The position numbers and the translations under genes were made by a program. From Candidatus Gottesmanbacteria bacterium RIFCSPLOWO2_01_FULL_43_11b (GTDB lineage: Bacteria; Patescibacteriota; Microgenomatia; UBA10105; UBA927), in NCBI GenBank assembly GCA_001780985.1, contig MFJV01000001.1, forward strand, positions 581,321-629,465: a DNA stretch of 48,145 nt, read 5' to 3'. The notes beneath the pieces are model-generated. The model was not told the DNA's origin. It saw only the letters and a program-made list of their open reading frames with translations, and searched no databases. Below are positions 1 to 9,013 of the stretch, in pieces. Numbering within the stretch: position 1 is the stretch's first letter; each line of letters begins with the position of its first letter.

Positions 1-2
1 CG

Positions 3-1823
3 ATTACATCGGTACTTGCGAAAATGCAGGGTGAAGAAGGTATTGCTATTCAGGTTCTCATACAACCGGCGGCTGGAAAATGGGCAAAACTGGGAAGGTC
101 TTATATTTCGAAGGTGAAAAAGGACGAAGCAAATCCGGAGAAAGCAAGTTTTAAAGTTGATCCAAAAACGATAGAGGCTGTTGAACAAAAAACCGCCAAG
201 TCCGGTTTTAATGCCGTGGTTCGTCTTGTTGTCTCATCTGACACCAAAGAATCCGCCGAGGCGCACCTGGGAAATTTACTGACTGCATTTTCTCAGTTTA
301 CCTCCGATCACAATTCATTTACAAAAGTGAAGTATCCGCTAAAAAAACTTTTTATGATAGATTTTATTTATCGCTACTTTCCGGTTGTTAATTTGCCATT
401 TTTCAAACAGTACAGCGTCTTGAGTAGCGACGAACTTGCAACGATTTATCACTTCCCCAATAAATCCGTTGAGACACCCCATCTTTTTTGGCTTAATGCC
501 AAAAGAGCACCAGCTCCGATTCAAATTCCTGCTGCTGGACTAGCACTTGGAATGTCGCGCTATCGCGGGATGGAACGGTCAATTTACATAAGTGAAGATG
601 ATCGCAGACGGCATATGTACATTATCGGAAAAACCGGAACCGGCAAATCGCAGCTTTTGGAAGAACTCGCTATGCAGGATATTTCTGCCGGGCGGGGAGT
701 TGCCGTCATTGATCCGCACGGAGATTTGATCGATGGAATTTTAGGCCGCATACCTGCCGAGCGCGCAGAAGACGTCATCTACTTTGATCCCTCAGATACA
801 GAGCGGCCGATGGGGCTTAACATGCTTGAGGCATACAGCGAGGAACAGAAACACTACGTCGTAACCAGCATTGTTGGGCTTATGTACAAACTCTACGATC
901 CCATGAAAACCGGTATTATCGGTCCACGATTCGAACACGCTATCAGGAACGCAATGCTCACGGTCATGGCAGAACCCGGGAACACGTTTGTCGAAGTTGT
1001 GCGGGCTTTAACTGACAGCACATTTGTCCAGGAACTTTTGCCAAAAGTTCAGGATCCGATTATTCGACGGTACTGGACGGATCAAATTGCTCAGACTGCC
1101 GACTTCCATAAATCCGAAGTGCTTGACTATATTGTGTCCAAGTTTGGCCGGTTCGTCACCAACAAACTCATGCGCAATATCATCGGCCAATCAGAATCGA
1201 GTTTTGATTTTCGAAAAGTGATGGATGAGGGAAAAATTCTCCTCATTAATCTCGCTAAAGGAAAAATTGGTGAAGAAAACAGCAATTTTCTGGGTCTAAT
1301 TTTAGTTCCCAAACTCCTCATTGCGGCAATGAGCCGGCAGGAAATTCCTGAAGAGGAGCGCCGCGACTTTTACCTCTACGTTGACGAGTTCCAAAATTTC
1401 GCAACGCCAGATTTTGCCCAAATTCTTTCTGAAGCGAGAAAGTATCGTCTCAACCTCATTGTCGCAAACCAATTTATCGGACAGATGGAGGAAGAGGTGA
1501 AGAACGCCGTGTTTGGAAATGTCGGGACGCTCATTGCTTTCCGTGTCGGTGTCACTGACGCCAACTATCTCCAGCACGAATTTCAACCAACGTTTAATGA
1601 AGTTGACCTTATTAACATTGATCGATTCAACGCGTACATTAAAACCATTGTGCATAATGAACCGGTGAAGCCGTTCAGCATCGATCTAACGAAAGACATG
1701 ACGAAAGTATTTGAAGCTCGAAACCCTCAAGTGGCAAAAGCCATTGTCCAGTTGTCGCGATTGAAATACGGTCGCTCAAAAGAACTTGTCGAAGCCGAAG
1801 TTTCCCAGCGCGCGCGATTATAG
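3..1823 (+). CDS. VirB4/TraD-like conjugation-type ATPase (5' end outside window)
   Basis: The reading frame stays open to the left window edge, upstream of the listed ATG at 24, so the gene almost certainly starts outside the window. The visible part has an N-terminal domain of about 170 residues followed by a P-loop ATPase. Walker A is GKTGTGKS near residue 202 of the listed ORF and Walker B is LYVDEFQNF near residue 455. An arginine- and glutamine-rich motor core (EARKYRLNLIVANQF) follows. This pattern fits the type IV secretion/conjugative DNA transfer ATPases that are common in CPR genomes. The role is probably DNA or protein translocation, or type IV pilus-related transport, at the inner membrane. 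No other secretion genes are visible in the window. The family call is firm, the physiological role is not. Confidence 0.8.
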   Translation: MTSVLAKMQGEEGIAIQVLIQPAAGKWAKLGRSYISKVKKDEANPEKASFKVDPKTIEAVEQKTAKSGFNAVVRLVVSSDTKESAEAHLGNLLTAFSQFTSDHNSFTKVKYPLKKLFMIDFIYRYFPVVNLPFFKQYSVLSSDELATIYHFPNKSVETPHLFWLNAKRAPAPIQIPAAGLALGMSRYRGMERSIYISEDDRRRHMYIIGKTGTGKSQLLEELAMQDISAGRGVAVIDPHGDLIDGILGRIPAERAEDVIYFDPSDTERPMGLNMLEAYSEEQKHYVVTSIVGLMYKLYDPMKTGIIGPRFEHAIRNAMLTVMAEPGNTFVEVVRALTDSTFVQELLPKVQDPIIRRYWTDQIAQTADFHKSEVLDYIVSKFGRFVTNKLMRNIIGQSESSFDFRKVMDEGKILLINLAKGKIGEENSNFLGLILVPKLLIAAMSRQEIPEEERRDFYLYVDEFQNFATPDFAQILSEARKYRLNLIVANQFIGQMEEEVKNAVFGNVGTLIAFRVGVTDANYLQHEFQPTFNEVDLINIDRFNAYIKTIVHNEPVKPFSIDLTKDMTKVFEARNPQVAKAIVQLSRLKYGRSKELVEAEVSQRARL

Positions 1824-1837
1824 TACACTACATATTC

Positions 1838-2854
1838 ATGCGAATTGTCTTCACCTTTAATGTTCGCCACGTAAAGCCAGCATTGAAAAAACTCGCTCTC
1901 GATGAAGCAGAATTCGACGAGCCAGAAACGATAAAAGCCATTCATGATGCAATTGTTGCCAACGGACATACCTGCATTGATATTGAAGCCGATGAAAATG
2001 CATACGGAAAATTGAAAAAAATAAAAGAAAATATTGATTTGGTTTTTAATGTCGCAGAAGGATTACGGGGAGAAATTCGGGAAGCGCAAGTTCCTGCACT
2101 CCTCGAGATGCTAGGGATTCCCTATACCCACTCCGGCGCCCTCGCTCAAGCGGTGACTCTTGATAAAGCCCTCACTAAAAAAATTTGGCAGTATCACGGA
2201 TTACCCACACCAAAATTTGCCGCGATTGGTCTCAATGAAAAACCATATGTCGAAGGGCTGCGATTTCCTGTTCTCGTCAAACCCAACAGTGAAGGGTCGA
2301 GTAAGGGAATTTTTAATGATAGTCTCGTTGAAGAACCGGGTCAGCTTATCAAAAAAATCCGAGCCGTCAGGAAACAGTATGGTAATGGGGTACTCGTTGA
2401 AGAGTTTTTGCCGGGAAGAGAATTTACCGTCACCGTCATGGGTAATAGCCAACCGTATATTCTACCGATCGTTGAACAAAATTACGACATTTTCCCCGAT
2501 ACACTTAAAAAATTTGCTTCCTACGAAGCAAAGTGGCTATTTGAAGATCAACTTCCTAATCCGCATGAAGCATATGTGTGTCCGGTAAAAATTTCCCGAT
2601 CACTTGAAAAACTTATTGAAAAACTTTGTATCCAAGCATTTGAAGTATTACACTGTCGCGATATTGCCCGGGTTGATTTACGACTCGATGCACAAGGGAA
2701 ACCGCAACTATTGGAGATTAATACAATGCCCGGTATGCTTCCTGATCCTGACGTTGTCTCCTACTATCCAGTGGCGGCTCGGGCTGCCGGCTGGGATTAT
2801 ACGCGCATGATAGGTCAAATCATCACTCACGCAAAAGAGCGCCTCAATATCTAA
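1838..2854 (+). CDS. ddl: D-alanine--D-alanine ligase-like ATP-grasp enzyme
   Basis: This 338-residue ATP-grasp protein has the layout of D-Ala-D-Ala ligases. There is an N-terminal Rossmann-like part, a serine/glycine-rich loop (NSEGSSKGIF), a conserved FLPGREFTV strand and the metal/ATP-binding end EINTMPGM. GIPYTHSGALAQ resembles the Ddl motif GIPYTGS. Ddl joins two D-alanines for the peptidoglycan stem peptide, which fits the nearby MurJ, FemAB and LCP genes. A -10-like TATAGT lies 13 bases before the ATG. ATP-grasp ligases of other specificity (D-Ala-D-Lac or amino-acid ligases) look similar, so the substrate is inferred. Confidence 0.75.
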   Translation: MRIVFTFNVRHVKPALKKLALDEAEFDEPETIKAIHDAIVANGHTCIDIEADENAYGKLKKIKENIDLVFNVAEGLRGEIREAQVPALLEMLGIPYTHSGALAQAVTLDKALTKKIWQYHGLPTPKFAAIGLNEKPYVEGLRFPVLVKPNSEGSSKGIFNDSLVEEPGQLIKKIRAVRKQYGNGVLVEEFLPGREFTVTVMGNSQPYILPIVEQNYDIFPDTLKKFASYEAKWLFEDQLPNPHEAYVCPVKISRSLEKLIEKLCIQAFEVLHCRDIARVDLRLDAQGKPQLLEINTMPGMLPDPDVVSYYPVAARAAGWDYTRMIGQIITHAKERLNI

Positions 2855-2862
2855 TTTTTTGC

Positions 2863-2868
2863 TATAAT
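2863..2868 (+). promoter_or_regulatory. -10 box for tRNA-Ile and idi
   Basis: A perfect TATAAT ends 9 bases before the first base of the tRNA. Transcription would begin about 2-3 bases upstream of the mature 5' end. The -35 region is weak. Confidence 0.6.
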
Positions 2869-2877
2869 ACCGGCATT

Positions 2878-2949
2878 GGGCCTGTAACTCAGTGGTAGAG
2901 TACGACACTTATAATGTCGGAGTCCTTGGTTCGATCCCAAGCAGGCCCA
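2878..2949 (+). tRNA. tRNA-Ile, anticodon UAU
   Basis: A complete cloverleaf can be drawn by hand. The acceptor GGGCCTG/CAGGCCC is perfect, the D arm is ACTC/GAGT, the anticodon stem is CGACA/TGTCG and the loop CTTATAA gives anticodon TAT. The variable loop is GAGTC and the T arm is CTTGG-TTCGATC-CCAAG, with discriminator A. The anticodon reads the isoleucine codon AUA. CCA is not encoded. The next gene, idi, begins two bases later, so the tRNA and idi are probably made as one transcript from the TATAAT just upstream. Confidence 0.95.
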
Positions 2950-2950
2950 C

Positions 2951-3472
2951 ATGGATGAACTTGTTGTCCTTGTTGATGAACAAAATAATGTAATTGGAAC
3001 CGCGCTGAAAGATACGGTACACACTAAAGCCACACCGCTTCATCGAGGATTTTCTCTCTTCATTTTTAATTCAAAAAAAGAAATATTATTAACCAAACGC
3101 GCAGAAACAAAAAAAACATTTCCTGGTGTATGGACCAATGCGGTATGTGGGCATCCGGGGCCGGATGAATCGAACGTTGATGCAGCTAAAAGGAGATTAA
3201 ATGATGAATTAGGGATTGAGGGAGTAGAAATTAAAGAAGTTGCTCCCTACCGCTATCGCTTTGCCGACAAAAATGGCATTGTCGAAAACGAAATCTGCCC
3301 GATTCTTGTTGGATATACCGATAGTAATCCTACCCCAAACCCATCCGAAGTAAGCGACTGGAAATGGATTCCTTGGGAGAAATTTTTTGAGGAAATTAAG
3401 GCAAACTCATCAATATATTCACCATGGAGCATTGAGGAAGCGCACATTCTTCAACAGAAAAACCTTGTATAA
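2951..3472 (+). CDS. idi: isopentenyl-diphosphate delta-isomerase, type I
   Basis: This is a 173-residue Nudix-fold protein. It interconverts isopentenyl and dimethylallyl diphosphate for polyprenol synthesis, for example of the lipid carrier used in cell-wall assembly. The type I active-site motif WTNAVCGHP, with its catalytic cysteine, is present. So is the GIVENEICP segment that holds the catalytic glutamate and metal-binding residues. The length matches the bacterial enzyme. The ATG follows the tRNA after one base, leaving no room for a Shine-Dalgarno sequence, so translation depends on tRNA processing or on an internal start. No other isoprenoid gene is in the window. Confidence 0.92.
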   Translation: MDELVVLVDEQNNVIGTALKDTVHTKATPLHRGFSLFIFNSKKEILLTKRAETKKTFPGVWTNAVCGHPGPDESNVDAAKRRLNDELGIEGVEIKEVAPYRYRFADKNGIVENEICPILVGYTDSNPTPNPSEVSDWKWIPWEKFFEEIKANSSIYSPWSIEEAHILQQKNLV

Positions 3473-3473
3473 T
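3468..3473 (+). promoter_or_regulatory. -10 box before the alpha/beta hydrolase
   Basis: TATAAT overlaps the stop codon of idi and ends 6 bases before the chosen ATG. A transcript from here would be leaderless. Confidence 0.55.
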
Positions 3474-3479
3474 ATCGCT

Positions 3480-4367
3480 ATGCTTAAGGGAAGTTTAGTT
3501 AGGACAGTAACTTCAGATGGTTTAGAGTTAGTTGGTTTTTGGGCAGATCAGAAAAGCGATATTGCCGTATTTCATTCCCACGGAACTGCAGGCGATTTCT
3601 ACACGCATAAATTTATAGAAATTGAAGGTGGACAACTTGCAACCGAAAAAGTTTCCTTTTTGACTGCGAACAATCGTGGTCATGATGTATACGCCGATAT
3701 CCGTAAGCATACCGATAAAGGCGTAGAATGGGTACAGATTGGTGGAGGATTTGAAAGATTTGAGGACTGTGTTTTTGATATTGAAGCATGGTTAGACTTT
3801 CTTACGAAACAAGGAGTTAAGAAGGTTATTTTGCAAAGCCACAGTTTAACTTCGAAAATCCTTTATTATCAACACTATAAACATGATAAACGCGTGATCG
3901 GACAAATTCTTCTCTCATCGCAAAACGACGCAGGGTTAATGTTCTATGCACTAGGGAAAAAGAAATATGAAAAGACAAATTATGAGATTAATAAAATGGT
4001 GAAAAAGGAAAAGGGGAATACGCTTCTGCCAAAAGAATTATCACCGGTCAGTTATGAAACCTCAGCATTAATGTACGCTGGATATTTGACAGAGGAAGGT
4101 CCGGGAACTCTTACCCCCTACCACAACCCAAACTCTTCCCAATGGGAAATACTTGAGCAAACAAAAGAGCCATTGCTGGCAATCTATGGCGGCGCAGACG
4201 CGTATATGAAGCCATCAGTTAAAATTGCCGCAGATCAAATAAAAAAACATGCCAAATCAACCAAGAGACTTACTCTGAAAATTATTAAGGGTGCTTCGCA
4301 TAGTTATGTCGGTTATGAGCGGCAACTTACAAGCATAATTATACATTGGGTTAAGGCCCCTTTTTAA
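3480..4367 (+). CDS. alpha/beta hydrolase (DUF1749-like)
   Basis: The listed ORF begins at 3387 inside idi. I prefer the ATG at 3480 because the TATAAT lies just before it and the protein-like sequence begins at MLKGSLVRT. The resulting 295 residues show an alpha/beta-hydrolase layout. There is an early FHSHGTAGDF oxyanion-hole region, a nucleophile elbow LQSHSLTSK (S-x-S variant of G-x-S-x-G), an acid candidate in YGGADAY and a histidine in KGASHSYVGYE. It resembles the DUF1749/esterase group. Substrate and pathway are unknown. It sits alone between idi and a helicase. Confidence 0.65.
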   Translation: MLKGSLVRTVTSDGLELVGFWADQKSDIAVFHSHGTAGDFYTHKFIEIEGGQLATEKVSFLTANNRGHDVYADIRKHTDKGVEWVQIGGGFERFEDCVFDIEAWLDFLTKQGVKKVILQSHSLTSKILYYQHYKHDKRVIGQILLSSQNDAGLMFYALGKKKYEKTNYEINKMVKKEKGNTLLPKELSPVSYETSALMYAGYLTEEGPGTLTPYHNPNSSQWEILEQTKEPLLAIYGGADAYMKPSVKIAADQIKKHAKSTKRLTLKIIKGASHSYVGYERQLTSIIIHWVKAPF

Positions 4368-4392
4368 GAATAAGAGTATAATTTCCTCTACT

Positions 4393-7308
4393 GTGGCAAA
4401 AATTCCGGTTGATGAGAGAAAACTGAATACAGAACAAAAGCAGGCGGTGGAGTTTGAGGATGGGCCGCTTCTGATTATTGCCGGTGCCGGAACCGGAAAA
4501 ACGACGGTTATTACAGAACGGATAAAACACCTTATTTCTTCAGGTCGCGCCAAACCTTCTGAAATACTTGCGCTTACCTTCACGGAAAAAGCGGCCCGAG
4601 AAATGGAGGAGCGTGTCGATATAATTATGCCCTATGGCTATACAGAACTTTGGATTTCAACATTCCACAAATTTTGCGATCGAATTTTGAGGACAGAAGC
4701 AATCCATATTGGACTCAGTCCTGCATATAAAATAATGACTGATGCAGATACGACAATGCTTATGAGAAAGAACCTCTTTTCCTTCGGGTTAGATTACTTT
4801 CGTCCCTTAGGTAATCCAATAAAATTTATCCGAGGAATGCTCACTCATTTTGACAGGCTTCGTGACGAAGACGTAACACCGGCACAATATACTGACTGGG
4901 TAAAAAAATTTAAACCTGAAGAAAAACTTGAAAAACAAAAATTTGAAGAACTCGCAGTAGGATTCAAAGCATACCAGGAAATAAAACCAAAAGAGGGACT
5001 GATGGATTTTGCGGATCTTATCGGATACACGCTCGCAATTTTCCGTACGCGGCCAAATATTCTCCGACTCTATCAACAGCAATTCAAATACATTCTTGTT
5101 GATGAATTTCAGGATACGAACATTGCACAAAACGAACTTTTACTTCTTCTGACCGGAAAGAAAAAAAATATTACAGCTGTTGCAGATGACGACCAGTCTA
5201 TCTATAAATTCCGGGGAGCAGCAGTTTCGAATGTCATTTCTTTTCGCAAACATTTTCCTAAGGTAAAAATAATTGTCCTTTCTAAAAACTATCGATCGAC
5301 ACAGACAATTTTGGATACGTCATACAGGTTAATTGCTCATAATAATCCCGATAGGCTTGAAGTCAAAGAGGGGATAAATAAGAAATTATCAGCAGTTCGA
5401 ACAATAAGAGAAGATAATGTTAGTTTTATTCATGCTGATCGTGTCGAAAATGAAGCAGATCTTGTCGTTAGTGAAATTAAGCGACAAAAAAAGAAGTATC
5501 AATGGAAAGATTTTGCGATTCTCGTTCGGGCAAATAATCATGCAGAGCCGTTCGTTCGGGCATTCTCTCGAAGTGGCGTTCCATTTCAATTCTTAGGACC
5601 AGGACAGCTGTTTAGACAACCCGAAATTAAAGATCTCATTGCTTACCTCTCCGTGCTTTTTAACTTTGATGACAACGTGTCACTTTTTCGGGTATTATCG
5701 ATGGAATATTTCAAATTCTCCCCCCGCGACATCGCTGCCATTTCTAATTTTTCAAAACGATATTCCCTCTCGCTTTTTGAAGCATGCGAAGTTGTTACAG
5801 GGAAACGAACTCTCACCAATGTTCGGTTACCGTTTGTTTCGGATGAGACACGCGCAAATCTCGAAAGAATTATTCCGATGATTCACAGACACTTAGGATT
5901 ATTAACAAAGGAAACAGCCGGTCAAATCCTTTTTTATTTCCTTCAAGATTCCGGCATGATGAAAAAGATTCTCGATTATTCCGCACCTTTAGATGAGCGC
6001 AAAGCAAATAACATTACAAAATTCTTCAGTAAACTCAAAACATATGAAGTGGAACATGAGGATGCAACTGTACCGGCAGTTCTTGATTGGATTACACTCT
6101 CGATGGAGCTTGGGGAGTCACCGCTTGCCAATGATACGGATTGGATGGATAACGACGCAGTTAATATTCTCACCGTTCACAGCGCAAAAGGGTTAGAATT
6201 TCCCGTCGTGTTTTTAGTAAACATGGTATCGCAAAGATTTCCAACGACAGAACGTCGTGAACAAATTCCTATACCCGATGAGCTCATTAAAGAAATGCTT
6301 CCGGAAGGGGATTATCATTTAGAAGAAGAACGGAGACTATTTTATGTCGGTATGACGCGGGCCCGCGACCTCCTCTATATGAGTGCCGCTGATTATTACG
6401 GAGAAGGGAAACGAGAGAAAAAGGTTTCTCCGTTTATCTACGAAGCGCTTGGAGAGAAGATCGCCACAGCTACACCCGCTTTGCAGAAACAACTTTCTCT
6501 TTTGGAATGGCAAAAAATCGAAGGAAAAGAACCCATAGGGAAACCATCAACGATTCATATTGATTATTTGTCATACTCTCAAATTGAAGCATTTAAACTA
6601 TGTCCGCTTCACTATAAACTCCGTCATATTTTAGGAATTCAATCAGCTCCCTCACCGGCGTTATCGTTTGGCTTAAGCGTGCACGCGACTCTTAAGGAAT
6701 TTTATCAACTGAAACAACAAGGGAAAAAGCTCAACAAGGATATTTTTCTCGAACTTCTCGATAAAAACTGGATGCACGAGGGGTATACGAGTAAACGCTA
6801 TGAACACGAGATGAAAAAGAGGGGACGAACATATTTAGAAGAATATTTTAAACGCTCATACGATCCAAAAGAAACTCTGCTTCTGTTAGAACAACCCTTT
6901 ACTATTCCTATTCGCGTTGGAGACCGTCAATTGAAAATTGGAGGAAAAATTGATCGGGTTGACAATCTTACGGGAGGAAAAATAGAGATTATTGATTATA
7001 AAACCGGCCGTATGCCTTCAAAACGGGAAATGGATACGAGTTTACAATTGTCTATCTATGCTATAGCGGCAACTGACATTCCTACACCACCCTTTCAAAA
7101 AAAACCGGAAGACATAGTGCTTTCCCTTTACTATTTTGATGTGCAGCAAAAAGTATCAACAACACGTACTGTCGAACAGCTTGAGGAAGAAAAAGAAAAA
7201 ATTATGGACATTGCCCGCGAAATAGAATCATCTGATTTCCGCTGCAGCGGAATAGAGCTCTGTGCCACGTGTGAATACAAAATGTTCTGCGGACTTATCG
7301 GAGAATAG
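4393..7308 (+). CDS. UvrD/Rep helicase fused to a RecB-like PD-(D/E)XK nuclease
   Basis: The start is GTG, 10 bases after a TATAAT at 4377-4382. The first ~650 residues form a superfamily 1 helicase with Walker A GAGTGKTT, Walker B ILVDEFQDTN, QSIYKFRGA and the C-terminal motifs TVHSAKGLEF and RRLFYVGMTRARD. The last ~250 residues carry a Cas4/RecB-type nuclease with GGKIDRVD and EIIDYKTGR. Cysteines at FKLCPLHYK and CSGIELCATCEYKMFC could hold an iron-sulphur cluster as in AddB/AdnB nucleases. The architecture suggests one-protein end processing for recombinational repair. No RecBCD/AddAB partner is visible. The gene ends convergently, overlapping the FemAB gene by 14 bases. Confidence 0.88.
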   Translation: MAKIPVDERKLNTEQKQAVEFEDGPLLIIAGAGTGKTTVITERIKHLISSGRAKPSEILALTFTEKAAREMEERVDIIMPYGYTELWISTFHKFCDRILRTEAIHIGLSPAYKIMTDADTTMLMRKNLFSFGLDYFRPLGNPIKFIRGMLTHFDRLRDEDVTPAQYTDWVKKFKPEEKLEKQKFEELAVGFKAYQEIKPKEGLMDFADLIGYTLAIFRTRPNILRLYQQQFKYILVDEFQDTNIAQNELLLLLTGKKKNITAVADDDQSIYKFRGAAVSNVISFRKHFPKVKIIVLSKNYRSTQTILDTSYRLIAHNNPDRLEVKEGINKKLSAVRTIREDNVSFIHADRVENEADLVVSEIKRQKKKYQWKDFAILVRANNHAEPFVRAFSRSGVPFQFLGPGQLFRQPEIKDLIAYLSVLFNFDDNVSLFRVLSMEYFKFSPRDIAAISNFSKRYSLSLFEACEVVTGKRTLTNVRLPFVSDETRANLERIIPMIHRHLGLLTKETAGQILFYFLQDSGMMKKILDYSAPLDERKANNITKFFSKLKTYEVEHEDATVPAVLDWITLSMELGESPLANDTDWMDNDAVNILTVHSAKGLEFPVVFLVNMVSQRFPTTERREQIPIPDELIKEMLPEGDYHLEEERRLFYVGMTRARDLLYMSAADYYGEGKREKKVSPFIYEALGEKIATATPALQKQLSLLEWQKIEGKEPIGKPSTIHIDYLSYSQIEAFKLCPLHYKLRHILGIQSAPSPALSFGLSVHATLKEFYQLKQQGKKLNKDIFLELLDKNWMHEGYTSKRYEHEMKKRGRTYLEEYFKRSYDPKETLLLLEQPFTIPIRVGDRQLKIGGKIDRVDNLTGGKIEIIDYKTGRMPSKREMDTSLQLSIYAIAATDIPTPPFQKKPEDIVLSLYYFDVQQKVSTTRTVEQLEEEKEKIMDIAREIESSDFRCSGIELCATCEYKMFCGLIGE

Positions 7309-8113
7309 GATAATACATAGGTTTCCCCCCAAATCCTTCTTTGAATTTTGTAAACCCTTTCCATTTGAGATTTTGTCTCGGCGTGCGTTCATCCCAGACG
7401 CCGACGAAGTCGAATTGTTTGCACCCTCGTTTTTTTGAAAGTTTCAGTGCTTCCCATACGAGGAGAGTAGGAGCAAAAAGTTTTTTGCCTTGTCTTGTTG
7501 CTCCGGCAAGCCAATAGTATGCAATCTTATCCCAAAATAAGAGAAGGATTCCGGAGGTAAGGTGCGTATCTACAAGAATCGTTTTTTGGTTTTTAGGAAA
7601 CGTCTGCCAAAGCTTTTTTACTCCGTAGCTAGTTATAAATCCTAAAAATCCAACTGATTTATTCTTAAGACGGATGAACTCGTCAATATTTGTAGATTTG
7701 TAGATTTGTAGATTATTCTTCTGTGCACGACGTACGGCGCGACGTTTCGCTTCGGCAAAACGGGAAAAAATAACAGCTTCATCCGGTTCCAAATCAATAC
7801 GTAGTGTTTTCGTCGGCAAAAAAGGAGAACGCATAAGTCTCACGCGCTTTGTAAGATTCGCGCACCACGCATCGAATTGTTTTTGTGGAATAGAACTATC
7901 AGGTTCAACAGAAATCTGACCAACATGATACTTTGTAAGGACAGGATGTAATTTTGAAAGAGAGGGGAGACTTGTTACTCGCTGAATTTTTACCAAACTT
8001 CCAATAATCGGAAATTTTTTAATAAAAACATAGGAATTTTCTACGCGATCTACCGCCCATCCTAATTTTTCAATGTAAGAAGCGTAAAGAGGAGATTGTT
8101 GAATTTCCGTCAC
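7295..8113 (-). CDS. FemAB-like peptidoglycan bridge aminoacyltransferase
   Basis: This 272-residue GNAT-fold protein is of the FemABX type, which adds amino acids from aminoacyl-tRNA to the peptidoglycan stem peptide. Supporting segments are RRAVRRAQKNN, the acceptor-like IAYYWLAGATRQGKKL and the terminal KGCKQFDFVGVWDER-FTKFKEGFGG pattern typical of the family. It overlaps the next FemAB gene by four bases (ATGA), so the two are translationally coupled. It contains a triple 8-base repeat (see the finding at 7689). The amino acid and the acceptor are not predictable from sequence. Confidence 0.82.
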   Translation of the reverse strand: MTEIQQSPLYASYIEKLGWAVDRVENSYVFIKKFPIIGSLVKIQRVTSLPSLSKLHPVLTKYHVGQISVEPDSSIPQKQFDAWCANLTKRVRLMRSPFLPTKTLRIDLEPDEAVIFSRFAEAKRRAVRRAQKNNLQIYKSTNIDEFIRLKNKSVGFLGFITSYGVKKLWQTFPKNQKTILVDTHLTSGILLLFWDKIAYYWLAGATRQGKKLFAPTLLVWEALKLSKKRGCKQFDFVGVWDERTPRQNLKWKGFTKFKEGFGGKPMYYPILR

Positions 8114-8991
8114 AGTAATGCCCAGCGAAGCTTATCAGCGATTTTATAGAAATTATAAAGCATGGGCTTAATTACAAGGTCGTAGGAGCCAACAAATTCT
8201 ACAAGTTTTGGTGAAAATCCTTGTTTAAAGCGGTGGAACCCGTACCATGGGTCATTTTGATCAGGATTCGGGCCAAGAGAACCCCACAAATCAAAATATT
8301 TTAATCCTCTCTTTTTTGCCCACAGAGCAATTTCCCAAAGAAGGAGTGTAGGCGCCATGACTTCTCGGTGCTCTCTACTTGATGCACCGTAGGGATAATA
8401 TATGGTATCCCCGTAGACAAATACGATCCAAGCGGAAAGTATTTCACCTTTATAGGAGGCGGTAAACAAATGCGCGATTCCGGCATTATGCATTATTTTC
8501 CACATCGTGCGGTGATAATGCTCATTGTGTGCATAAAACCCTTGCCGGCCGGTAGTTTCTTTTGTAAGTTTTAAGTACTTTTCAAATACAGCATTATCTT
8601 CTTTCACAACAACCCCATGTTTACGGGCTACCTTTAGGTTGTAGCGAGTCTTAGAGTGCATGGATTTTAAAAGATCTTCTTCGGATTTAGTTAAATCAAG
8701 GATAAATGTGTATTTGGTAAACAATGGGTGATGGGACGGAGGCAATAAATTAAAATTTCCTGTCGCGTTGGGTTCAAGTTGAACATATATGGCGTTTTTC
8801 TGTTTTGCTAATTTTTCTAGTGTTTTTAACATTACTTTCGTAGGCATTGGGCCCTTCGGAAAGTAGCCTATGGTCCACGGAGTATATGGAATTTTATGAA
8901 AAGTAAGGAGCCGGCCATTGTGGCGGACAACATCAAGGCCCATTGTTTTACGGAATTTTTCCCAAGCAGATGATTGCAATGGATGAGGCAT
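8110..8991 (-). CDS. FemAB-like peptidoglycan bridge aminoacyltransferase
   Basis: This 293-residue paralogue is the first gene of the FemAB pair. It has the same closing motif, KYFDLWGSLG followed by HRFKQGFSPKLVEFVGSYD, and a RYNLKVARKHG segment. Family members act at the cytoplasmic membrane on lipid-linked peptidoglycan precursors. The ATG is preceded on the minus strand by TATAAT with a 6-base gap, which implies a leaderless message. The same symmetric box faces the small gene at 9014. Two adjacent paralogues suggest sequential additions to one bridge, which is inference. Confidence 0.85.
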   Translation of the reverse strand: MPHPLQSSAWEKFRKTMGLDVVRHNGRLLTFHKIPYTPWTIGYFPKGPMPTKVMLKTLEKLAKQKNAIYVQLEPNATGNFNLLPPSHHPLFTKYTFILDLTKSEEDLLKSMHSKTRYNLKVARKHGVVVKEDNAVFEKYLKLTKETTGRQGFYAHNEHYHRTMWKIMHNAGIAHLFTASYKGEILSAWIVFVYGDTIYYPYGASSREHREVMAPTLLLWEIALWAKKRGLKYFDLWGSLGPNPDQNDPWYGFHRFKQGFSPKLVEFVGSYDLVIKPMLYNFYKIADKLRWALL

Positions 8992-8997
8992 ACAGGT

Positions 8998-9005
8998 ATT
9001 ATAAT
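8998..9005. promoter_or_regulatory. symmetric bidirectional -10 box (ATTATAAT)
   Basis: The 8-base palindrome ATTATAAT supplies TATAAT on both strands. On the minus strand it lies 6 bases from the femAB ATG at 8991. On the plus strand it lies 8 bases from the ATG at 9014. Confidence 0.6.
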
Positions 9006-9013
9006 GACTTGGA

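Noticed and set aside
3387-3479. N-terminal 31 residues of the listed hydrolase ORF
   Set aside because: They lie inside idi. The ATG at 3480 directly follows a -10 box and starts the protein-like sequence.
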